Positions 1-15,300 of a DNA stretch of 64,000 nt are shown piece by piece. The position numbers were made by a program, and so were the translations under genes. The notes under the pieces are model-generated. The model was not told the origin of the DNA, did not search any database, and saw only the letters and a program-made list of their open reading frames with translations. This stretch comes from Membranipora membranacea (taxonomy: Eukaryota; Bryozoa; Gymnolaemata; Cheilostomatida; Membraniporidae), in the NCBI GenBank assembly GCA_914767715.1, contig OU612067.1, forward strand, positions 4,278,001 through 4,342,000. Reading direction: 5' to 3'. Within the stretch, counting starts at the first letter, position 1. Every line of letters begins with the position of its first letter.

Positions 1-940
1 ATTGAAGAAAAGACCTTGCTCAGTCGACTGTTGACTTTATATCTTTGAAAGTAAAATTGTGGAAAATGGAAAAACATACAAAATTGACATTTATTTGGAA
101 AGAAAGCAGATGTCACTGTTGGTTGACATGGGTCTATTGAAATTTAGATTATATTTTAAAATTGGCTCAAAAGTGGTGAAGAAATAGAAAAGTTTACAGA
201 TTAACAAAACATAGAAAGTAGTCAAAGAAGTAGAAAGAAACAGTATCGTAAAACTTCCTAGAATAGCAGTAAATCCTTTTTTGGCAGACTTGTTATGATC
301 TCATCGAAAGACTTATGGAACTATCGACTGAGAGTTGGTTGCATACAGGCTAGGTTGTTGTAATTGGAAGGTCATTCAGCAAGTTACTTTAATCTATGTA
401 AGGAGGTTATCTTCATTTGTTTACAGAAATGTGAGAGAAGGTTTTTGATGTGTCATTAAATAGGAGCGGCATCCAGTATATTATATCAATTGTATAAAAA
501 GTTGTTTAGGCAGCAACAGGTAACAAAGCAACAATTGTTCTTCTAAGTACACCAACTTTACCATGTATCGAAAGTGTTTTGGTATAATACGAAATAGGGC
601 TGACTAGAACAATAGTTCCATGTCCGAAAGTGTCACCGTAAACTAAACAGGACAGCTGCTATCTGTTACAATGTTTTACAATTCATGCAGTTGATACATG
701 CGAAGTCATTGAAGCTGAGACATATTGTCAAAGAACAAGTAAAGGTTCTAAACCAGTGGTGTGTTAATTTTAGAATTGATTGAGTTCAGTCAGTTTTGAA
801 TAAAAATATATATATCACTGAGAATCAGGTATAAGGTAAACAATAATCTGGTAGATCAGCAAACCAGCTGCATAATCTAACCCTAGGTTCAGACCCAAGG
901 GATAATGCGCAGAAATCTGCTATGAAAACTTCTATTGAGC
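1..940. other. 3' flank of the NIDO-array gene
   Basis: This is non-coding sequence beyond the last codon of the NIDO-array gene and probably includes its 3' UTR. Possible minus-strand polyadenylation hexamers are an ATTAAA at about 388-393 and an AATAAA at about 90-95. Neither is backed by anything else, so the transcript end is not placed. I see no other gene or repeat here. Confidence 0.5.
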
Positions 941-3385
941 TTAATAACCCCACATCTTAGGTGGCGGTTGTGGTTTGACCTTACATCCACCACGACCATC
1001 TTCCACATATCCTTCCATACACACACACTGATATAGGTCATAGTCGCACTCTCCATAAGCTATCATGTTGCAAGCCCTCATTGCAAGCTTGCCACAGAAT
1101 GATGTGATAATGGCTGTAATGATATTCAACAAAACAACTACATATTGGATGCTAAATTTGGATTCATCATTTCTAGTTGCAGCGGTTGTTGACACACTAT
1201 GTGATGAATGGAAAGGCAATCATGTATTCACGCTGTTGTATTTGGAGATTGACCATAAAACTATGATTTGGTATGTGCAATTTGAAACTGCTCATAAATT
1301 AAATTTGATATCTGCAACTCTTCTTTGTAGTTGAGCTCTCATTTCATTATATACAATAAGCGATGATACAAAATCCCATAACCCATTTTTCACTGGGAAT
1401 AATTATGCCGAATACTCACTCACGTTCATTTATAGTCTCGATACCCTGTGATACCTTGTGAGAAACCTTGATGTTGTTCAGTTTATTTGCTTCCACTATC
1501 ATCGATATGGGCCTACGGACAGTATACCAAAGTGGCACAGGAGCATTTAAGGTCGGATGCCCTTCCTAACACCACCATGATCAGCCAACAGAACACAGGA
1601 CCCCTCGATTAAAAGACACATGCCCTATCCATTGCACCACGGCCGCAGAATAATGATACCGAATAAATCCAATTTATTCGCTTTCATCAAGTTTCATAAA
1701 TACTAACCTGGTTCGCATCGCTCTGGGTTACCAACATTATCCAGTGTGAATCCTGCTGGGCAGACACACTTGCCCTCTAGTTTCTCAAAGTTTGTTACAC
1801 ACTTGCATGTTTCATCGCTTGAACACTTAGCTAAGTCGAGAAGCATGCAAGCTTTTGAAGCTCTTGCTCCGCAGAAATCACCAATACATGCTGAACAAAG
1901 AAGATTTCGGTATATAGAAACCATCTCTAACAATGTTTGTCCATGGCTCAATGAGCACTTTATAAAGCCATTTATGTTTAACTTCAAAACATGTAAACAA
2001 GGCGAAATAACAAGGATGACCAGATAAACTCATGAGTCTATACATTTTGTAAAACGGTAACCGAGAAACACTGAGGGCTTTTAAACATACCATCAACACA
2101 GCCAGTTACATCTCCGGCATCATTGCGATCTAATGTCATTCCCACACCGCATTCACAAGCTGTCCTGTCATCGGTTGGCACAAAATTAGATGTACATGTA
2201 CATTGACTTCTATCACAAATGGTGTCACCCATCAAATCACAAGCTCTCTCTGTTATAATCTCACCACAAGCAGATTCGATTTCAGCTGTAATGAAACAAA
2301 GCAACTGTTTTGCACTTGCACCGACACCATTGGTTTCAAAGTTATAACTTGGTCCAAGTCTTTGCCACCCATGACCGTTTGGGTAAATTAGCACACTTAC
2401 CAAGGTACTACTACCTACATGTGAACCTTGGAGATATAAATTAATTAATGTAGCCTGAGTCTTCAGCTATGAATCATAAATCGGGCACAGTTTTCTAGTG
2501 CAACTTCCTCATAACCAGCTCCATTATTTATTTCCCCAATAATTTCGTTTTGGATGTTTCGTTGAGCGTTTCAACTCAAGGCATTCAAATTACTCTCTCA
2601 CAGCGTCATGTGGTGTGCAAAAAATACATTCAAAAAAACAATACCAAAGTTTTTTAATGTGAGGGTTGAAATATATTCTTGGGGCATATAATGTGCACGC
2701 TTGCAAATCGATGTTGTGTGGGCAAATGCGTTATGGTGTATGGAACAGTGTAGCGTTGCTGAATTAGACATCTTGCTTATGTTACTTGATACATTGAGAA
2801 AGTGACTATTACAGATTCCTGGTCCTAAGATAGTATTAATGTCCGGTTGTAAGCCGGTATCTCTACTTATACGCTTTTGTTTTGCTCTGCTGCTCAACCA
2901 AACACTTGGCCACTCTTTTCTCGTCCAATTTAAAGCACTAGCCCCATCTAATCTTTCATACATTGACATTCATGATATATGCTTGAAGTTCTTAAAGAGT
3001 AGAAATTGCTTGATGAATCCACCGGATCTCTCCAAACTCCCTTAATGAAGGTTAACCCTTGCTCTTTAGTGGTGGTAATCACTTGTTGTTCACACAGATC
3101 TCATACTCTATACTCTGATTATTGTTATTAGTTGACTGTGGAACCAAAGAATTTGACAATCTTAGTAACGGCTTTACGATAAATAATCATTATAATACCT
3201 ACCAATAATGCAGAATTGTCTATTAGGAGAAAGGGTCAGACCCTGCGGGCAAATGCACTCTGTCTTGTCTTCCGACGCCTCAAATGTGGGTTTACACACA
3301 CATTCCTCTGCCTCACAGCGGGCATAGTTTATGTTATCGCATGCTCTTTGGTTTGGCGCAGGGCCACATGCATCATAAAGCAGAG
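941..3385 (-). CDS. Four divergent C-terminal Cys-rich modules of the NIDO-array gene
   Basis: The exons are 3203-3385 (183 bp), 2091-2285 (195), 1708-1890 (183) and the terminal exon 941-1113 (173, ending TAA). The first three encode about eight-cysteine modules ending FCIIG, GCVDG and RCEPG. The last has six cysteines and stops after GGCKVKPQPPPKMWGY, so its final cysteine pair is missing and a short basic/proline tail replaces it. Introns here (910, 400 and 594 bases) are unrelated to the array introns. I see no membrane anchor or GPI-type tail. Confidence 0.83.
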
Positions 3386-6300
3386 CTGAAAAGGAAAAGA
3401 TCGCAACATTAAAACGGCATGGTGTGAGCCTCAGTTCCAAGAAGATGTTGGATACATAGGAGGTACGTTGGATTAAATAATATGGAATGTCAACGTTAAC
3501 CCGGTTACAATCTGGCCATAAGAAATCCATGGTCTCAGTCTAATCAGGGTAACTTTTGGTTGAATCAAATAAATAGTGTAGCATTACCTGTTTCACAGCC
3601 CGGACCATCGATGGGATTTCCACTTATGTCTTGCAGAGGATCTAACTCCGTCATAGCCACTGGACAAGAGCATACCCCTTCAAACTCCTCATAGCCATCT
3701 ACACATACACAGACATTCTCATCTCCGCATTCTGCGTTATCTAATCCATCACAGGCTCTTTGGTTAGGTTGATCACCACATGCATCACCTAGGTCAGCTA
3801 AAATCAGAGGAGCGTTGTGTGTGTTGTTCTCTAGTAATTATCACGCATCCAGAAAACATGATGGAAATGTTTTTAATTCAGCTTTAGGACCTTATCTCGT
3901 AGTAGGTGGTCCACATAAACTTGGTCCTGACCTCCAAGGAAGACCTTCGAGTTTAATCAAATCAATAGTGTTCACTTTTTGTAGTACAAGATATTTGATT
4001 GTCACAATCATTACCGATTTTACAGCCCGGAGCATCGATATCATTTCCATCAGCGTCCTGTTGAGTAGGTAACTCTGTCATGTCTACTGGACAAGCGCAT
4101 AGACCTTCAAACTCCTCATAGCCATCTTCACATACACAGACATCATCATCGCCACATTCTGCGTTGTCTAGCAGATCACACGCTCTTTGGTTGGGCTGAT
4201 CGCCACATGCATCACCAAGACCAGCTACAGGTACAATATTTATTCATTTTTATTCATTGATTATTCCTGTTAGCCGTGAAACCTCAGAACAGACACTCGT
4301 GTAACTTACTCTCCCAGTCAGCATTAATTATCTTATAATTTGCTCTCTAGTTACAAAAGTGTCAACATGCGTAAATCTCCGAGTATAAACTGAATAGCTC
4401 TTGCAAATTAAAATTTTTACATACCAGTCACCACACCCCAATTCAAAAAGAAAATGTTGTTTTTAATAAGGAATTGAATTCATCATAACGTTGCGATAGA
4501 CAATTCATAATTATGATGCGTAACTAACCTGGTCTGCATCCATCTTCATCCACGACTGTCTGTCCTTCTTCACATGAACATACCTCTAAGAACACCTCAA
4601 ACCCGGAATCACACTCACATTCATTAGAAGTCTCATCGCATGAAGCAAACGCTAATCCATCACAAGCTCTTTGGTTAGGCTGATCGCCACATGCATCACC
4701 TAGGTCAGCTAAAATCAGAGGATTTTTGTATGTGTATGTCTCTTGTTGTTATGATGCCTCCAGCAAACATTATGGAAATGCTTTAAATTCAGCTTTGGGA
4801 CTTTATCTCGTCTTAGGTGGTTCACATGGCTTGGTCTTGACCCCCAAGGAAGACCATTAAGCTGGGTCGATTCAATAGTGTTCACTTTTTGTAGTACACG
4901 ATATTTGATTATCACAATCATTACCGACTTCACAGCCCGGAGCATCGATATCATTTCCATCAGCGTCCTGTTGAGTAGGTAACTCTGTCATGTCTACTGG
5001 ACAAGCGCATAGACCTTCGAACTCCTCATAGCCATCTTCACATACACAGACATCATCATCTCCACATTCTGCGTTGTCTAATCCATCACAAGCTCTCTGG
5101 TTAGGCTGATCGCCACATGCATCACCTAGGTCAGCTAAAATCAGAGAATATTTGTATGTGTATGTGTCTTGTTGTTATGATGCCTCAGCAAACATTATGG
5201 AAATGTTTTTAATTCAGCTTTGGGAATTTATCTTGTAGTAGGTGGTTTACATAAATCTGATCATGACGTCCTAAGAAGACCTTCAAGTTGGGTCGAATTA
5301 GTACTTTTCACTTATATGTAGTACAAGATATTTGATTATCGCAATCATTACCGACTTCACAGCCCGGAGCATCGATATCATTTCCATCAGCGTCCTGTTG
5401 AGTAGGTAACTCTGTCATGTCTACTGGACAAGCGCATAGACCTTCAAACTCCTCATAGCCATCTTCACATACACAGACATCATCATCTCCACATTCTGCA
5501 TTGTCTAATCCATCACAAGCTCTCTGGTTAGGCTGATCGCCACATGCATCACCTAGGTCAGCTAAAATCAGAGAATATTTGTATGTGTATGTGTCTTGTT
5601 GTTATGATGCCTCAGCAAACATTATGGAAATGTTTTTAATTCAGCTTTGGGAATTTATCTTGTAGTAGGTGGTTTACAAAAATCTGATCATGACGTCCTA
5701 GGAAGACCTTCAAGTTGGGTCGAATTAGTACTTTTCACTTATATGTAGTACAAGATATTTGATTATCGCAATCATTACCGACTTCACAGCCCGGAGCATC
5801 GATATCATTTCCATCAGCGTCCTGTTGAGTAGGTAACTCTGTCATGTCTACTGGACAAGCGCATAGACCTTCAAACTCCTCATAGCCATCTTGACATACA
5901 CAGACATCATCATCTCCACATTCTGCGTTGTCTAGCAGATCACAAGCTCTTTGGTTGGGCTGATCGCCACATGCATCACCAAGACCAGCTACAGGTACAA
6001 TATTTATTCATTTTTATTCATTGATTATTCCTGTTAGCCGTGAAACCTCAGAACAGACACTCGTGTAACTTACTCTCCCAGTCAGCATTAATTATCTTAT
6101 AATTTGCTCTCTAGTTACAAAAGTGTCAACATGCGTAAATCTCCGAGTATAAACTGAATAGCTCTTGCAAATTAAAATTTTTACATACCAGTCACCACAC
6201 CCCAATTCAAAAAGAAAATGTTGTTTTTAATAAGGAATTGAATTCATCATAACGTTGCGATAGACAATTCATAATTATGATGCGTAACTAACCTGGTCTG

Positions 6301-9300
6301 CATCCATCTTCATCCACGACTGTCTGTCCTTCTTCACATGAACATACCTCTAAGAACACCTCAAACCCGGAATCACACTCACATTCATTAGAAGTCTCAT
6401 CGCATGAAGCAAACGCTAATCCATCACAAGCTCTTTGGTTAGGCTGATCGCCACATGCATCACCTAGGTCAGCTAAAATCAGAGGATTTTTGTATGTGTA
6501 TGTCTCTTGTTGTTATGATGCCTCCAGCAAACATTATGGAAATGCTTTAAATTCAGCTTTGGGACTTTATCTCGTCTTAGGTGGTTCACATGGCCTTGGT
6601 CTTGACCCCCAAGGAAGACCATTAAGCTGGGTCGATTCAATAGTGTTCACTTTTTGTAGTACACGATATTTGATTATCACAATCATTACCGACTTCACAG
6701 CCCGGAGCATCGATATCATTTCCATCAGCGTCCTGTTGAGTAGGTAACTCTGTCATGTCTACTGGACAAGCGCATAGACCTTCGAACTCCTCATAGCCAT
6801 CTTCACATACACAGACGTCATCATCTCCACATTCTGCGTTGTCTAATCCATCACAAGCTCTCTGGTTAGGCTGATCGCCACATGCATCACCTAGGTCAGC
6901 TAAAATCAGAGAATATTTGTATGTGTATGTGGCTTGTTGTTATGATGCCTCAGCAAACATTATGGAAATGCTTTTAATTCAGCTTTGGGAATTTATCTTG
7001 TAGTAGGTGGTTTACATAAATCTGATCATGACGTCCTAGGAAGACCTTCAAGTTGGGTCGAATTAGTACTTTTCACTTATATGTAGTACAAGATATTTGA
7101 TTATCGCAATCATTACCAACTTCACAGCCCGGAGCATCGATATCATTTCCATCAGCGTCCTGTTGAGTAGGTAACTCTGTCATGTCTACTGGACAAGCGC
7201 ATAGACCTTCAAACTCCTCATAGCCATCTTGACATACACAGACATCATCATCTCCACATTCTGCGTTGTCTAGCAGATCACAAGCTCTTTGGTTGGGCTG
7301 ATCGCCACATGCATCACCAAGACCAGCTACAGGTACAATATTTATTCATTTTTATTCATTGATTATTCCTGTTAGCCGTGAAACCTCAGAACAGACACTC
7401 GTGTAACTTACTCTCCCAGTCAGCATTAATTATCTTATAATTTGCTCTCTAGTTACAAAAGTGTCAACATGCGTAAATCTCCGAGTATAAACTGAATAGC
7501 TCTTGCAAATTAAAATTTTTACATACCAGTCACCACACCCCAATTCAAAAAGAAAATGTTGTTTTTAATAAGGAATTGAATTCATCATAACGTTGCGATA
7601 GACAATTCATAATTATGATGCGTAACTAACCTGGTCTGCATCCATCTTCATCCACGACTGTCTGTCCTTCTTCACATGAACATACCTCTAAGAACACCTC
7701 AAACCCAGAATCACACTCACATTCATTGGAAGTCTCATCGCATGAAGCAAACGCTAATCCATCACAAGCTCTTTGGTTAGGCTGATCGCCACATGCATCA
7801 CCTAGGTCAGCTAAAATCAGAGGATTTTTGTATGTGTATGTCTCTTGTTGTTATGATGCCTCCAGCAAACATTATGGAAATGCTCTAAATTCAGCTTTGG
7901 GACTTCATCTCGTCATAGGTGGTACACATAATCTTGGTCTTGACCTCCAAGGAAGACATTAAGCTGGGTCGATTCAATAGTTTTCACTTTTTTACAGTAC
8001 AAGATATTTGATTATCACAATCATTACCGATTTCACAGCCCGGAGCATCGATATCATTGCCATCAGGGTCTTGTTGTGTAGGTAACTCTGTCATGTCTAC
8101 TGGACAAGCGCATAGACCTTCAAACTCCTCATAGCCATCTTCACATACACAGACATCCTCATCTCCACATTCTGCATTGTCTAATCCATCACAAGCTCTT
8201 TGGTTAGGTTGATCGCCACATGCATCACCAAGTGCAGCTAAAATCAGAGGATTTTTGTATGTGTATGTCTCTTGTTGTTATGATGCCTCCAGCAAACATT
8301 ATGGAAATGCTTTAAATTCAGCTTTGGGACTTTATCTTGTAGTAGGTGGTCCACATAAATTTGATCATGACGTCCAAGGAAGACCTTCAAGTTGGGTTGA
8401 TTCAATAGTGTTCACTTTTTGTAGTACAAGATATTTGATTATCACAATCATTACCGACTTCACAGCCCGGAGCATCGATATCATTTCCATCAGCGTCCTG
8501 TTGAGTAAGTAACTCTGTCATGTCTACTGGACAAGCGCATAGACCTTCGAACTCCTCATAGCCATCTTCACATACACAGACATCATCATCTCCACATTCT
8601 GCGTTGTCTAATCCATCACAAGCTCTCTGGTTAGGCTGATCGCCACATGCATCACCTAGGTCAGCTAAAATCAGAGAATATTTGTATGTGTATGTGTCTT
8701 GTTGTTATGATGCCTCAGCAAACATTATGGAAATGTTTTTAATTCAGCTTTGGGAATTTATCTTGTAGTAGGTGGTTTACAAAAATCTGATCATGACGTC
8801 CTAGGAAGACCTTCAAGTTGGGTCGAATTAGTACTTTTCACTTATATGTAGTACAAGATATTTGATTATCGCAATCATTACCGACTTCACAGCCCGGAGC
8901 ATCGATATCATTTCCATCAGCGTCCTCTTGAGTAGGTAACTCTGTCATGTCTACTGGACAAGCGCATAGACCTTCGAACTCCTCATAGCCATCTTCACAT
9001 ACACAGACATCATCATCTCCACATTCTGCGTTGTCTAATCCATCACAAGCTCTCTGGTTAGGCTGATCGCCACATGCATCACCTAGGTCAGCTAAAATCA
9101 GAGAATATTTGTATGTGTATGTGTCTTGTTGTTATGATGCCTCAGCAAACATTATGGAAATGTTTTTAATTCAGCTTTGAGAATTTATCTTGTAGTAGGT
9201 GGTTTACATAAATCTGATCATGACGTCCTAGGAAGACCTTCAAGTTGGGTCAAATTAGTACTTTTCACTTATATGTAGTACAAGATATTTGATTATCGCA

Positions 9301-12300
9301 ATCATTACCGACTTCACAGCCCGGAGCATCGATATCATTTCCATCAGCGTCCTGTTGAGTAGGTAACTCTGTCATGTCTACTGGACAAGCGCATAGACCT
9401 TCAAACTCCTCATAGCCATCTTGACATACACAGACATCATCATCTCCACATTCTGCGTTGTCTAGCAGATCACAAGCTCTTTGGTTGGGCTGATCGCCAC
9501 ATGCATCACCAAGACCAGCTACAGGTACAATATTTATTCATTTTTATTCATTGATTATTCCTGTTAGCCGTGAAACCTCAGAACAGAGACTCGTGTAACT
9601 TACTCTCCCAGTCAGCATTAATTATCTTATAATTTGCTCTCTAGTTACAAAAGTGTCCACATGCGTCAGTATCCAAGTATAAACTAAATAGCTCTTGCAA
9701 ATTAAGATTTTTACATACCAGTCACCACACCACAATTCAAAAAGAAAATGTTGTTTTTAATAAGGAATTGAATTCATCATAACGTTGCGATAGATAATTC
9801 ATAATTATGATGCGTAACTAACCTGGTCTGCATCCATCTTCATCCACGACTGTCTGTCCTTCTTCACATGAACATACCTCTAAGAACACCTCAAACCCAG
9901 AATCACACTCACATTCATTGGAAGTCTCATCGCATGAAGCAAACGGCAATCCATCACAAGCTCTTTGGTTAGGCTGATCGCCACATGCATCACCTAGGTC
10001 AGCTAAAATCAGAGGATTTTTGTATGTGTATGTCTCTTGTTGTTACGATGCCTCCAGCAAACATTATGGAAATGCTCTAAATTCAGCTTTGGGACTTCAT
10101 CTCGTCATAGGTGGTACACATAATCTTGGTCTTGACCTCCAAGGAAGACATTAAGCTGGGTCGATTCAATAGTTTTCACTTTTTTACAGTACAAGATATT
10201 TGATTATCACAATCATTACCGATTTCACAGCCCGGAGCATCGATATCATTGCCATCAGGGTCTTGTTGTGTAGGTAACTCTGTCATGTCTACTGGACAAG
10301 CGCATAGACCTTCAAACTCCTCATAGCCATCTTCACATACACAGACATCCTCATCTCCACATTCTGCATTGTCTAATCCATCACAAGCTCTTTGGTTAGG
10401 TTGATCGCCACATGCATCACCAAGTGCAGCTAAAATCAGAGGATTTTTGTATGTGTATGTCTCTTGTTGTTATGATGCCTCCAGCAAACATTATGGAAAT
10501 GCTTTAAATTCAGCTTTGGGACTTTATCTTGTAGTAGGTGGTCCACATAAATTTGATCATGACGTCCAAGGAAGACCTTCAAGTTGGGTTGATTCAATAG
10601 TGTTCACTTTTTGTAGTACAAGATATTTGATTATCGCAATCATTACCGACTTCACAGCCCGGGGCATCGATATCATTTCCATCAGCGTCCTGTTGAGTTG
10701 GTAACTCTGTCATGTCTACTGGACAAGCGCATAGACCTTCAAACTCCTCATAGCCATCTTCACATACACAGACATCCTCATCTCCACATTCTGCATTGTC
10801 TAATCCATCACAAGCTCTTTGGTTAGGCTGATCGCCACATGCATCACCTAGGTCAGCTAAAATCAGAGGATGTTTGTATGTGTATGCCTCTTGTTGTTAT
10901 GATGCCTCCAGCAAACATTATGGAAATGCTTTAAATTCAGCTTTGGGACTTTATCTCGTCGTAGGTGGTTCACATAAACTTGGTATTGACCCCCCAAGGA
11001 ATACCAATAAGCTGGGTCGATTCAATAGTTCTCACTCTTTTACAGTACAAGATATTTGATTATCACAATCATTACCGACTTCACAGCCCGGGGCATCGAT
11101 ATCATTTCCATCAGCGTCCTGTTGAGTAGGTAACTCTGTCATGTCTACTGGACAAGCGCATAGACCTTCAAACTCCTCATAGCCATCTTCACATACACAG
11201 ACATCCTCATCTCCACATTCTGCGTTGTCTAATCCATCACAAGCTCTCTGGTTAGGCTGATCGCCACATGCATCACCTAGGTCAGCTAAAATCAGAGGAT
11301 ATGTATATGTGTATGCCTCTTGTTGTTATGATGCCTCCAGCAAACATTATGGAAATGCTTTAAATTTAGCTTTGGGACTTTATCTCGTCGTTGGTGGTTC
11401 ACATGATCTTGGTCTTTACCCCTAAGGAAGACCATTAAGCTGGGTTGAGTCAATAGTGTTCACTTTTTGTAGTACAAGATATTTGATTATCGCAATCATT
11501 ACCGATTTCACAGCCTGGAGCATCGATATCATTTCCATCAGCGTCCTGTTGAGTAGGTAACTCTGTCATGTCTATTGGACAAGCACATAGACCTTCAAAC
11601 TCCTCATAGCCATCTTCACATACACAGACATCATCATCTCCACATTCTGCGTTGTCTAGCAGATCACAAGCTCTTTGGTTGGGCTGATCGCCACATGCAT
11701 CACCAAGACCAGCTACAGGTACAATATTTATTCATTTTTATTCATTGATTATTCCTGTTAGCCGTGAAACCTCAGAACAGAGACTCGTGTAACTTACTCT
11801 CTTAGTCAGCATTAATTATCTTATAATTTGCTCTCTAGTTACAAAAGTGTCCACATGCGTCAATATCCAAGTCTAAACTGAATAGATCTGGCAAATTAAG
11901 ATTTTTACATACCAGTAACAACATCACAATTCAAAAAGAAAATGTTGTTTTTAATAAGGAATTGAATTCATCATAACATTGCGATAGACAATTCATAATT
12001 ATGATGCGTAACTAACCTGGTCTGCATCCATCTTCATCCACAACTGTCTGTCCTTCTTCACATGAACATACCTCTAAGAACACCTCAAACCCGGAATCAC
12101 ACTCACATTCATTGGAAGTCTCATCGCATGAAGCAAACGGCAATCCATCACAAGCTCTTTGGTTAGGCTGATCGCCACATGCATCACCTAGGTCAGCTAA
12201 AATCAGAGGATGTTTGTATGTGTATGCCTCTTGTTGTTATGATGCCTCCAGCAAACATTATGGAAATGCTTTAAATTCAGCTTTGGGACTTTATCTCGTC

Positions 12301-15300
12301 GTAGGTGGTTCACATAATCTTGGTATTGACCCCCAAGGAAGACCATTAAGCTGGGTCGATTCAATAGTTCTCACTCTTTTACAGTACAAGATATTTGATT
12401 ATCACAATCATTACCGACTTCACAGCCCGGGGCGTCGATATCATTTCCATCAGCATCCTGCTGTGTAGGTAACTCTGTCATGTCTACTGGACAAGCGCAT
12501 AGACCTTCAAACTCCTCATAGCCATCTTCACATACACAGACATCCTCATCTCCACATTCTGCGTTGTCTAATCCATCACAAGCTCTCTGGTTAGGCTGAT
12601 CGCCACATGCATCACCTAGGTCAGCTGAAATCAGAAGATTTTTGTATGTGTGTGTCTCTTGTTGTTATGATGCCACCAGCAAACATTATGGATATGCTTT
12701 AAATTTAGCTTTGGGACTTCATCTCGTCATAGGTGGTTCACATGATCTTGGTCTTTACCCCTAAGGAAGACCATTAAGCTGGGTTGATTGAATAGTGTTC
12801 ACTTTTTGTAGTACAAGATATTTGATTATTGCAATCATTACCGACTTCACAGCCTGGAGCATCGATATCATTTCCATCAGCGTCCTGTTGAGTAGGCAAC
12901 TCTGTCATGTCTATTGGACAAGCGCATAGACCTTCAAACTCCTCATAGCCATCTTGACATACACAGACATCATCATCTCCACATTCTGCGTTGTCTAGCA
13001 GATCACAAGCTCTTTGGTTGGGCTGATCGCCACATGCATCACCAAGACCAGCTACAGGTACAATATTTATTCATTTTTATTCATTGATTATTCCTGTTAG
13101 CCGTGAAACCTCAGAACAGACACTCGTGTAACTTACTCTCTTAGTCAGCATTAATTATCTTATAATTTGCTCTCTAGTTACAAAAGTGTCCACATGCGTC
13201 AATATCCAAGTCTAAACTGAATAGATCTGGCAAATTAAGATTTTTACATACCAGTCACCACACCACAATTCAAAAAGAAAATGTTGTTTTTAATAAGGAA
13301 TTGAATTCATCATAACGTTGCGATAGACAATTCATAATTATGATGCGTAACTAACCTGGTCTGCATCCATCTTCATCCACGACTGTCTGTCCTTCTTCAC
13401 ATGAACATACCTCTAAGAACACCTCAAACCCAGAATCACATTCACATTCATTGGAAGTCTCATCGCATGAAGCAAACGCTAATCCATCACAAGCTCTTTG
13501 GTTAGGCTGATCGCCACATGCATCACCTAGGTCAGCTAAAATCAGAGGATTTTTGTATGTGTATGTCTCTTGTTGTTATGATGCCTCCAGCAAACATTAT
13601 GGAAATGCTCTAAATTCAGCTTTGGGACTTCATCTCGTCGTAGGTGGTACACATAATTTTGGTCTTGACCCCCAAGGAAGACATTAAGCTTGGTCGATTC
13701 AATAGTGTTCACTTTCGTAGTACAAGATATTTGATTATCACAATCATTACCGATTTCACAGCCCGGAGCATCGATATCATTTCCATCAGGGTCTTGTTGT
13801 GTAGGTAACTCAGTCATTTCTACTGGACAAGCGCATAGACCTTCAAACTCCTCATAGCCATCTTCACATACACAGACATCCTCATCTCCACATTCTGCAT
13901 TGTCTAATCCATCACAAGCTCTTTGGTTAGGTTGATCACCACATGCATCACCAAGTGCAGCTAAAATCAGAGGATTTTTGTATGTGTATGTCTCTTGTTG
14001 TTATGATGCCTCCAGCAAACATGATGGAAATGTTTTTAATTCAGCTTTGGGAATTTATCTCGTCGTAGGTGGTCCACATAAATTTGATCATGACGTCCAA
14101 GGAAGACCTTCAAGTTGGGTTGATTCAATAGTGTTCACTTTTTGTAGTACAAGATATGTCTTTTTCCCACCAAGCCATTTTCCCACCTCTCTTTATCCCA
14201 CCAAGCCATTTTCCCACATATCCGTTTTCCTACCAGGACGATTTCTCACTCATCCATTTTCTCACCGGGATGTTTTCCCACCAATCTGTTTTCCCACCTG
14301 GACGTTTTCCCACCAACCCATTTTTCCACCCGGATGTGGTCCCACTCGCCATTTTCACACTATTGCTTTTTTTCTAATGAACGCTGGTAGCTTTTTTCTT
14401 TTTTCTGTTTCTTTTCCTTCTGCTCTTTTTCAGGCATTAAAAATATTAATTGAAAGTAGCGTTAGAGTCTCGTCATAAAAGTTTTGTTGTTCCTTTTTTA
14501 TTCTAGAATCCCAAAGTCTATGACCGTTGGTGTTAAAAATGCTGTTAAAGGTTATGAAAATGACTTGAACAGTTTTCTCATGATTTTTCACAACTTTGCT
14601 CTTGTACAATTCCTTGTAATAACACATAGTTGTGTTCACCTAAGGAACTGTTGTCAGATTTATTGGGGCGTTTGTTTGTAAACAGAAGATGCACACAGAA
14701 TCTTGGAATGAACATCGGCTGGAATAAATGTCGACGGGATTGAACTAACTGGAATGAACGTAGTCTGGTATGAAAGTCGAAAATCCTAGAATGAATTTAG
14801 AAAGTGCTGGATTGAACGCCGACTGCATTAGTAGGCATAAAGAGTCAACAGGAGAGCAACTCCCCAAAATAATTGTGATATAAAAAACCAGCATACATCT
14901 TATGAACTATGACTATAACAATGCCTGTCACAATCAAGGTTTTGGTTTAAATTTATAATTTGTGATTAGGTCATTCAATATTGCCATGCCAAACCACATG
15001 TGATGCAAATTTGGTACTATTTATATTTATTTATTATGTTTCTATTCTACCATTCCAGAAGCGTCTTAAAGTGAATAGGGATGTATAGTCTGTTGTGTAC
15101 ATTTTAAGACAAAGGTTTTTAAAAACTCAATCAAAAATGGCTGACAGTGAAGGGACTTGACAGTCGGCTAAAATACTAGCAGTTGATATGACGTCATCGA
15201 TTGAATTGCAACATGATTTTGGTATGTGTCCATATAATGTACATATGTAATAGATGAAACACATCTTCATGTGCTTGTCACAGACATAACGGATGTGATA

